A stretch of DNA of 64,000 bases from Corticium candelabrum (Eukaryota; Porifera; Homoscleromorpha; Homosclerophorida; Plakinidae). The position numbers were made by a program, and so were the translations under genes. This document shows, in pieces, positions 54,866 to 64,000 of the stretch. Positions within the stretch are counted from its first letter, which is position 1. Each line of letters starts with the position of its first letter. A model generated the notes under the pieces. The model saw only the letters and a list, made by a program, of their open reading frames with translations. It did no database searches and was not told the DNA's origin. Location: NCBI RefSeq assembly GCF_963422355.1, contig NC_085089.1, positions 784,001-848,000 on the forward strand. Direction: 5' to 3'.

Positions 54866-56530
54866 TTACCATGCCATAGCCAGCGCCTCCTCAATTTGTG
54901 AGTACCGTTGTTCGGTGGTGGTTAGCGATCGAGAAACGTAGTAAATGGGCGCTCTACGGCCATCTTCCTGAACCTTGAGAAGTACCCCTCCAATACCCCT
55001 CGACGATGCGTCTGCTGATACAATTGTAGGAGCGTCTTGGGAATAGAACGATAAGACTGGAGTATCTGCGGCCATCTTCTGAAGTCGCTGGAAAGACTCC
55101 TCTTGGACAGATGTCCAACACCAAGCGACGTCCTCTTTCAGTAGGTCCCTCAGAGGACCAGCTACATGTGAGTACCCCGGTAAAAACTTGGTCAAGTACG
55201 TCACCATCCCCAGGAATCTACAGAGGTCTTCCTTGTCGCAAGGAGGCGTCATGTCTGTGATGGCACGAACTTTGTTGTCATCTGCCTTAACCCCGTCCGC
55301 TGTCAGCACATGAACAAAGAACTTGACTTGCTGTTTGAGAAAAACGCATTTCGAGAGATTAAACTTGACTCCTTGATCTCTACCTCGATTCAATACGTCC
55401 CTCAGTCGAGTATCGTGTTCTTCTTTCGTGGAACCCCAGACGAGGATGTCATCCATATAACACTCTGCACCCGCTTGCCCAGCCAAAATGTGCTGCATTG
55501 CACGGTGGAATACCTCAGGGCCTGACGTGATGCCGAATGGCAAGCGTTTAAAGCGGTAACGACCGAAGGGAGAAATAAAGGTGGTCAATGACGAGCAGTC
55601 CTCGGACAAGGGGATTTGGTAAAATCCGGATGCCGCATCTAATGTAGAGAAATACTTAGCGCCGTGAAGAGACGCAAACAGCTGGTCTGCTGTAGGCTGC
55701 TGAAATTGCTCTTCTTGAACTGAACGATTCCGTCGTGTCAAGTCCACACAGATTCTGACGCTGCCATTCTTCTTGGGCACAGGGACCACGGGACTCACCC
55801 ATGCTGTGGGTTCTGTGACTTCTTCAATAACTCCAGACTCGACCATCCGCTGCAGCTCTGCTTTAACTTTGTCAAGAAGAGGATACGGTACCCTACGCGA
55901 GGCAGTCGCTGCATATGCTGTAGAGTTTTTCTTCACCTGAATGGTGTAAGGATAGCGCTTCATATGACCAATGCCTGTAAAGATATCAATGTAATCTCGT
56001 GCCACTGAGTTTTCAGCTGCTTTGGAAACATCAGAATTTTCGGGCGCTTCAGTTGTGCACAGGCGCTTAATCAGACCTAGATCCTGACACGATTTCAATC
56101 CCAGTAGTGGCTCAGCCGACAACGGTACTACAAAAAAATCGAAGGTACCTGGCACCATCTTCTCAGGAGCAACCTGACAAATGCATTGTCCATCAACTGG
56201 TAGGGTGCTTGACGATCCGTAAGTTAACAATTTAGTCTGTGTCTTCTTCAGTGCTGGCCGTTGACTGAGTCTTCGGTATGTCTCTCTAGGTAAGATGTTT
56301 GCCTGAGCTCCAGTATCTAGTTTATACTGAACTGATGTTCCACATGTCATGAGAGACGCCGTCCAACCCGCATCATTGTCCATAGCACACAGAAAGAAAG
56401 TGGAAGATTTTACGGAATCATGGCTGCTAGTGACATTCTTGATTTCTGAATTTGGTTGTTGTAACATCTCAGTTGGAGTACTTGTGAAGGTGTCTACTGT
56501 ATGAATTTTTCGGGGATTATTGCGACACAT
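54866..56530 (-). CDS. Protease, RT and RNase H part of pol (gypsy)
   Basis: 554-codon open frame. Protease: VQYKLDTGAQANILP with LLGLKSCQDLGLI. RT: PTAWVSPVVPVPKKNGSVRI, YFSTLDAASGFYQIPLSE, RLPFGITSGPEVFHR and the catalytic CYMDDILVWGS. RNase H: ADASSRGIGGVLLKV, with its first Asp, to RYSQIEEALAMAW, where a stop near 54866 interrupts the frame. Confidence 0.88.
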   Translation of the reverse strand: MCRNNPRKIHTVDTFTSTPTEMLQQPNSEIKNVTSSHDSVKSSTFFLCAMDNDAGWTASLMTCGTSVQYKLDTGAQANILPRETYRRLSQRPALKKTQTKLLTYGSSSTLPVDGQCICQVAPEKMVPGTFDFFVVPLSAEPLLGLKSCQDLGLIKRLCTTEAPENSDVSKAAENSVARDYIDIFTGIGHMKRYPYTIQVKKNSTAYAATASRRVPYPLLDKVKAELQRMVESGVIEEVTEPTAWVSPVVPVPKKNGSVRICVDLTRRNRSVQEEQFQQPTADQLFASLHGAKYFSTLDAASGFYQIPLSEDCSSLTTFISPFGRYRFKRLPFGITSGPEVFHRAMQHILAGQAGAECYMDDILVWGSTKEEHDTRLRDVLNRGRDQGVKFNLSKCVFLKQQVKFFVHVLTADGVKADDNKVRAITDMTPPCDKEDLCRFLGMVTYLTKFLPGYSHVAGPLRDLLKEDVAWCWTSVQEESFQRLQKMAADTPVLSFYSQDAPTIVSADASSRGIGGVLLKVQEDGRRAPIYYVSRSLTTTEQRYSQIEEALAMAW

Positions 56531-57268
56531 AGTAGCGAAATGGCCCTGCCCTTTACAATTGTGGCATACCTTCCCTGTTGCTGGGCAATGTCCTTGACTG
56601 TGAAAACGGCCACAACGAGAGCACGCGTATGGGTCTCCATGATTTCCGGAAGGTCAGTCTGCTGAGCTTGCTTGGGACGAGCCGCGACGACCTCGACGCC
56701 ACGATCGTTGTCTCCTTCTATGACTCTAAGCTGCTCTTGCGACGACTCTGCGGCGCGGCAGATGCTAATGGTCTTTTCTAAGTCCAGGTCAGTAGTTCTT
56801 AGAAGTCTCTCCGTAAGACGAGTGTCCGCCACTCCGCATATCATACGGTCTCTGATGAGAGAGTCCTTCAATGTCGCGAACTCTCACGTACGCGCGAGAA
56901 TGCGAAGGTCTGTAACATACTGATCGACTGTCTCGTCTGGTTTCTGATTCCGGGTGAAGAATCGGTGACGTTCGTATGTGATATTCAGTTTTGGTACGAA
57001 ATGATTGTGAAACTTTTGTAGTATCGCTGCGAAACTCGTCTGCTCCTCCTCCGTCAGAGTGAATGTATTGTAGATCTCGATGCCTTCGGATCCAAGCGCA
57101 TGAAGAAGGAGAGAGACTTTTACCCTTGTCAGTAGATTCCTGTCGACCGGATGCTGTTAGGTAGATTTCAAAGCGTTGGCGCCATCTTTTCCACTCAATG
57201 GCTAGGTTGCCGCTAAAATCCATCGGGCTGGCAACGGTAACTGCTGAGAAGCCATCTCCTGTCACCAT
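56500..57268 (-). pseudogene. Gag (gypsy)
   Basis: Starts MVTGDGFSAVTVASPMDFSG. Capsid-like blocks are RWRQRFEIYLTASG and, after frame changes, KDSLIRDRMICGVADTRLTE and TTDLDLEKTISICRAAE. A CCHC knuckle (CHNCKGQGHFATMC) near 56560-56525 lies at the start of the pol frame. At least two frameshifts. Confidence 0.78.
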
Positions 57269-57409
57269 GTAACATCCGTTCCAAGCTACGGGTTGTATTG
57301 TAAAAGTAAATCACTACAGACTAAGTACAGACCGAGAAAACACGAGGTAATTACTTGACACCCTTTTTCTAACGTACGCTACCCATTCCCAAGCGTACTG
57401 TACATTACA
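57268..57409 (-). repeat. 5' LTR of the gypsy element
   Basis: 142 bp, TG..CA ends, followed in minus orientation by the primer site TGGTGACAGG and then gag. Confidence 0.93.
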
Positions 57410-57937
57410 CTACCAAGGAAGCTTTTGGTGTGTGCATCACCACAAGGTAGACGTTCAGTCGGAGGCCAGAGAATGAGATGGAACGATTTAGTACTGAGGC
57501 ATTTAAGGAATTGCAATCTTGATGGGGTTTGGAGGATACTAGCAGAAGAGAGCAATGAGTGGAGGAATCAGATCTGGGCTGCCACACAGGAAGTAAATTT
57601 CAAGAAGGAAGAACAAGAGAAATACCGCAAGGATGAGCAGAAACGTAGCCGCGAAGCAAGGCAAACGACATCAGAGTTTGCTTTACACTGCAGCTTTGAT
57701 GGTTGTGGATTCACTGCTGTAAATCATGCTGGCCTTGTAAACCACCAGAGACAGAAACATGGTCAGTCCCTGACTAGTCAATGTCAGTACTGTCACCAAA
57801 CATTCCGCCAACAAGGCCTCCACAACCACGAGCGTTTCTGCTGTCAGAGAACATCCCCTCCTCCGATATAGCCTATGGTGACCTCGGCCTGCAACGTTTC
57901 TCATTTGAATGAACACAGCGTGAAGTGAAGAAGTGAA

Positions 57938-57948
57938 GTGTGTGTGTG

Positions 57949-58042
<94 letters not shown>
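57938..58042. repeat. (GT)n between LINE tail and SINE
   Basis: About 52 GT units with one GCGT variant; it follows the LINE 3' end GAAGTGAAGAAGTGAAG and precedes the SINE A box directly. Confidence 0.95.
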
Positions 58043-58592
<550 letters not shown>

Positions 58593-58846
58593 TGTGTTCA
58601 AAATTAAGAAATAAACTTAAAACAAGGTTAAAGGGATTGGTGGGAGGAAGAAGAGTGGGTAAAAGAGTGTATTGAATATAGGTGTGTTATATTGTATCTT
58701 TTGATGTGATGTTTGATTGTTTTCTAGAATAGTTTAGACTTAATGCAGACATGTAAACACATCTGATGTGAATTTTTTTTATTTTGTATTTTATCTTTTT
58801 ATAATGTTTTCGTTTCCATTTATTGTACATGTTGTGTTGATTCTAG

Positions 58847-59710
58847 ATCAATGACAGTATTCCATCATGGACACAGTGGAATGTACACATGCCTCATTAC
58901 AGGTGGCCATATAATAGAATGGGAGAGATTGAAGGCAGACTAGTGGTAGGAGGTTATGATGGTAATCTGCATGTTCTCACTTATAAACATGATAAGTGGG
59001 ACATGTTTGTCAGAAAGAATGGTCACATCAGGAATGTAGTGTGTCATCAAGGTGTGTGTCTGGGGTGTCTGTATGATGGAGATAAACATCAGTTTGTGAT
59101 TGAACGATTTAATTTGAATGAAGACAACAAATGGCGTTTCCTCACAGTTCTACCAAACGAACTGCAGTTGGATGGTGTATCTGTTGCTCTTCACGACAAC
59201 TCACTGTATGTGGTGGGTGGTAGGACCAAGTCAGGGGAGAAAGTGAACACAGTACATGTGTGTGACCTTCATAGCAGTAATTTTTCTAAGATGGATGACA
59301 TGCAAACAAAACATTGCGCTGTTCTTCTGTTATTATAAACAACACAGTGTTTGTAGGGGGAGGATGGACTGATGGATCTTGCTTTAGTACTATTGTGAGT
59401 GTGCAGATTTTCGTGATAGAAAATGGAGAACAATCCCCTCTACAACCACATATGACCCAACACTGATGTCAGTCAGCAACAGACTAGTGGGGACTGGAAA
59501 AAGGACACAACTGAGGGTTATTTTCTCATTCTAATATTGTAGAATTAGATGATGAGAAATCTACCAAATGGCTTCCTCTTCCACACATGACACACAAACG
59601 TTGGGCACATGCTGCATTCTCAAATCAGAATGGAGAACTCATCACAGCAGGAGAATGGGAAAGACTCAATACCATCAGTTCAATAGAAAGTCTGAAATGT
59701 CCATAACATT
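58847..59710 (+). pseudogene. Kelch-repeat domain, broken
   Basis: Acceptor GATTCTAG at 58839-58846, then NDSIPSWTQWNVHMPHYRWP, GRLVVGGYDGNLHVLTY, WRFLTVLPNELQLDGVSVAL and DNSLYVVGGRTKSGEKVNTV. After a frameshift near 59325 come NNTVFVGGGWTDGSCFSTIV and, after another, KWRTIPSTTTYDPTLMSV. A stop follows near 59533, then WLPLPHMTHKRWAHAAF and GELITAGEW. These are successive Kelch blades (VxGGxxxxxxxxxVxxYDxxxxxWxxLPxMxxxR). It may be the 3' part of the CARD/coiled-coil gene at 51443, but the link is inferred. Confidence 0.7.
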
Positions 59711-59950
59711 TTGTGTTAACAAATTACCTTATTTTAGTTTGTGTGTATTTGACATTTTGTTACGTTTATCCAACTGTATGTTTATGGTAAGATACTTCGC
59801 GTGTATGCAAGTGTAAGAGCATCTAATGATACCATATTATATTATTATATCACATCAAGCTCCATATTGACGTTCTTCTATCAAACATACCTCATACATC
59901 ACCAAACGTTCAGAAACCGCTCAAATCTCATAAAACAATAATACCATCTA

Positions 59951-60291
59951 TTATCGTTCAGCAACGACATAATCCATATTCTTCATGTGTACAACTGTAT
60001 ATAATTGAGGTCCATAGTAAACTCGGTCAAAATGAACAGTGTCATCGACTGTCAGGACGTGACCTGTAGAACATGTCTTTGAGGTACATTCTGAGTGAAG
60101 GTGGTAAGGGAAGTTGATTGATTTGTCGATTCTTGATGGACCAAGCAGTTGGCGAATAGATACATGAAATAATTCGTATAGAGTTCGTAGACGACCTACA
60201 GACGTGGGCATGATGCAAGAATAGAGGTAGACACATGCAAAGGAACAAAAAAGACAGGCAGACAAATAGCAAATGCTTGGTAAATGCATGC

Positions 60292-60358
<67 letters not shown>

Positions 60359-60721
60359 CTCACCATCAAAATAGTTTAGACTATCCATCATTTCTCGCAA
60401 ACACATCACATCTCGAGGACTCACAAATCCTGAAGGAGTATGTCCTGCTCCCCTTTCCTAGTAGCTCTCGCCAGCTGCCGTTCAGCCATCTGTCGCGGTG
60501 TCATGTACACTCAGACCGTCCTTTCTTGTTCTTTGATCACCACCAAATTGAAGCAGCAGCCACACCCTTTGTAGATCCCGACGATTAACAGCCCAATGCA
60601 TGGCAGTTTTCTTACTAATAGGGCTCACTAGGTTAGGACCGCCACGGGCGATTTTTTTTGGGGGGGACGAGGTTAGGGAACTTATCGGCGCGCCAATTGA
60701 TTCTGGGTAGTGAATGGACAT
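59951..60721 (-). pseudogene. Ankyrin-repeat and SOCS-box (ASB-like) relic
   Basis: First part (60721-60482): ankyrin pattern KTAMHWAVNRRDLQRVWLLL with KDGLSVHDT, then after a shift MTPRQMAERQLARATRKGEQ. Exon donor GATGATG|GTGAG lies near 60368, just before a (CA)n tract. Second part (about 60220-60050): GRLRTLYELFHVSIRQLLG, then after another shift NRQINQLPLPPSLRMYLKDM, a SOCS-box ending (L..LC...IR..L......I..LPLP..L..YL). ASB proteins are substrate receptors of Cullin-5 ubiquitin ligases. Two or three shifts suggest a pseudogene or undetected introns. Confidence 0.55.
60295..60357. repeat. (CA)n microsatellite
   Basis: About 31 CA units in the presumed intron of the ASB-like relic. Confidence 0.95.
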
Positions 60722-62736
<2,015 letters not shown>

Positions 62737-64000
62737 TTACCATTTTCCAGCATTTTGAGTGCCAGTTTGGACACTCAATGCTAAATCATGACGTCGTTTT
62801 CCTTTTGGCTTATTGCGAATGGGCAGACTGTAACGTGTTTGGGTTTGCTGCTTGTTTTCCTTGCCCATATTTGCCTTAGCTGGTCTTCCTTGCTGAGCGA
62901 GCCTTTTCCCCTTTGACCCATACTTTCTTCTTCCCGATGCAGTTGCCTGAACTGGAATTCTTCTTCCTCTGCGAATTCCTCCTCCTTGTATGTGTGTCAC
63001 TGTTCCACTACATCCGTATACTGAACCAAAGCAGTGAAACGAGGATGCTATAACTGCAGTTGACTGGGATTTCATTTTGTTGTATCTGTAGATGAACTTT
63101 TCCACTCCTGTTTGTAGCTGGGGATCATCCTTTTCAAGACGTAACTTCAAGTCAGCGACTACACTGTCTAATTGTGCTGACAGAGTGACTGGATCCTGGT
63201 CATCTTTTGGATTTATTGAATCTTCATGGGTTTGAACTTGGCCAATGTCCGTATCTTCACAGTCTTGTGTGATCTTTGCCCATAAGTTGGCTGAAATGTT
63301 TGGGAACATTGGATCTTCAGGTGTATTCATTGATCTAGTCGGGATTGTTTCATCAAGATGTTGGGATACTGAGGCATAGAAACTAATATCCATGTTTGCT
63401 TCTTTTCCCAGAGCTATGAAAGCTAACAGTCTGCGAGAAGATGGGTGTAGAGTTGGAATGCAATTCAAGGAAGCTTTTCGAAAGTGCAAGGCAACTGCTA
63501 ACTGATGAGAACACGGTGAGCCATCTGTTCCTCGAATACAGGAGCATGTGCCTACTTCCATGTCAACTTTGTATGAGGAGTCTGGATCTCGTCTGCTTTT
63601 GATTGTGAATAGATTATCATCACTAGGCACTTGTGCAATGTGTTCTTTCTTTAGTTTGCCAGCACTAATACCACGGAATTTGACTTGTATGTAGCGATCG
63701 ATTCTGTTGTGTGCTACACTAAGGAGCTTTCTCTTGTAGTAGCACTCCATCTTCTCAACTACAAACTGAAACATCTCTACAAGATTATATGCCTTGACTC
63801 GACTGAATACTATCTCTTTCAAAATACGTATGCCCGCTTCAGATAAGTTGTTAGTGTTGTTTCCCCTTACTGGAATATCTGATCTGTATGCCAAGGCCCA
63901 CTCCTGACGACGAGGCCACAATGCCTGCATATGCCTCATGAAGTTTGGGTACTTACGTACTGTAGAGTGATCTAGAAACCTCTTATATTCTAGCTGCAGG
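62737..64000 (-). CDS. SWIM zinc-finger protein, MULE-transposase-like (partial, runs off the window)
   Basis: Open on the minus strand from the window edge to a stop at 62737. The Met at 63939 is internal, because the frame continues upstream (LEYKRFLDHSTVRKYPNF). The region WPRRQEWALAYRSDIPVRGN with NTNNLSEAGIRILKE is the part of MULE-type transposases just after the DDE core. Then the SWIM zinc finger follows, CSCIRGTDGSPCSHQL (C-x-C-xn-C-x-H), and a basic tail (GKRLAQQGRPAKANMGKEN). No interruption in 420 codons, so either a recent transposon or a domesticated gene. The catalytic core lies outside the window. Confidence 0.75.
   Translation of the reverse strand, partial: LQLEYKRFLDHSTVRKYPNFMRHMQALWPRRQEWALAYRSDIPVRGNNTNNLSEAGIRILKEIVFSRVKAYNLVEMFQFVVEKMECYYKRKLLSVAHNRIDRYIQVKFRGISAGKLKKEHIAQVPSDDNLFTIKSRRDPDSSYKVDMEVGTCSCIRGTDGSPCSHQLAVALHFRKASLNCIPTLHPSSRRLLAFIALGKEANMDISFYASVSQHLDETIPTRSMNTPEDPMFPNISANLWAKITQDCEDTDIGQVQTHEDSINPKDDQDPVTLSAQLDSVVADLKLRLEKDDPQLQTGVEKFIYRYNKMKSQSTAVIASSFHCFGSVYGCSGTVTHIQGGGIRRGRRIPVQATASGRRKYGSKGKRLAQQGRPAKANMGKENKQQTQTRYSLPIRNKPKGKRRHDLALSVQTGTQNAGKW

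Larger units (their letters stand above)
53036..57409 (-). mobile_element. Nearly complete Ty3/gypsy element with target duplication
   Basis: 4,374 bp with 142-bp LTRs (53036-53177 and 57268-57409; TGTAACATCC...ACATTACA) that differ at four positions, and CTACC on both sides (53031-53035, 57410-57414). In minus orientation the primer site is TGGTGACAGGAGATGG next to the 5' LTR and the purine tract GAGAAAAAGGGAGA precedes the 3' LTR. Gag, protease, RT, RNase H and integrase are present with few interruptions. Confidence 0.93.
52736..57937 (+). mobile_element. 5'-truncated LINE, split by a gypsy element
   Basis: Two parts, 52736-53035 and 57410-57937. The protein runs STKLNIFVSVVLSTLLYGLE, then after a shift RRLRLLGHILRMDECRLP; across the gypsy insertion it continues RKLLVCASPQGRRSVGGQ. 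It ends with two C2H2 fingers (CSFDGCGFTAVNHAGLVNHQ, CQYCHQTFRQQGLHNHERFC) before a stop at 57870. This is the VLPTLLYGxExW...RxLGHxxRM tail of LINE reverse transcriptases common in invertebrates. It begins in (GT)n and ends in (GT)n. Confidence 0.75.

Overview
This is animal (metazoan) nuclear DNA. Genes have spliceosomal introns with GT..AG ends. The only complete host locus is an animal NADPH dual oxidase (DUOX) with its maturation factor (DUOXA). Eleven of the DUOX introns are only 55-92 nt long. The rest is packed with transposable elements of nearly every class and with long microsatellites. Tiny introns next to TE-swollen ones suggest a sponge or another early-branching marine invertebrate, but the species cannot be fixed from the sequence.

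Layout. 1-3.5 kb: unassigned DNA with small tandem repeats. 3.48-6.96 kb (-): a decayed non-LTR retrotransposon with a restriction-like endonuclease (RLE), sitting inside a (GACA)n array. 7.9-20.8 kb (-): DUOXA in five exons; its 11.4-kb third intron holds a broken Ty3/gypsy element (9.6-13.8 kb) and a Helitron (15.85-18.25 kb). 20.8-20.98 kb: a putative 159-bp bidirectional promoter. 20.98-50.26 kb (+): DUOX, 14 or 15 exons. Its first intron holds a composite gypsy element containing a second Helitron copy, which itself carries a TIR element with a Myb/SANT-like ORF. Its second long intron holds a DIRS-like tyrosine-recombinase retrotransposon, a MULE-like element with about 615-bp inverted arms and a RecQ helicase relic, and small TIR elements. 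Its third long intron holds an intact RLE retrotransposon (1,152-aa ORF) inside a (TC)n array inside a TA-flanked TIR element.

50.9-60.7 kb: a third RLE fragment, a decayed CARD/coiled-coil gene and Kelch-repeat gene (possibly one gene), a LINE tail split by a nearly complete gypsy element with a 5-bp target duplication, a tRNA-derived SINE, and an ankyrin/SOCS-box relic. 60.7-62.7 kb: AT-rich DNA with no gene seen. 62.7-64.0 kb (-): a MULE-transposase-like SWIM zinc-finger protein running off the window.

Biology. DUOX is a plasma-membrane H2O2-generating flavocytochrome and DUOXA is needed for its folding and surface delivery. The two genes lie head to head, as in vertebrates. A second theme is retroelements lying inside simple repeats: RLE elements in (GACA)n and (TC)n, and a LINE tail and a SINE in one (GT)n tract. 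This suggests microsatellites act as landing sites in this genome.
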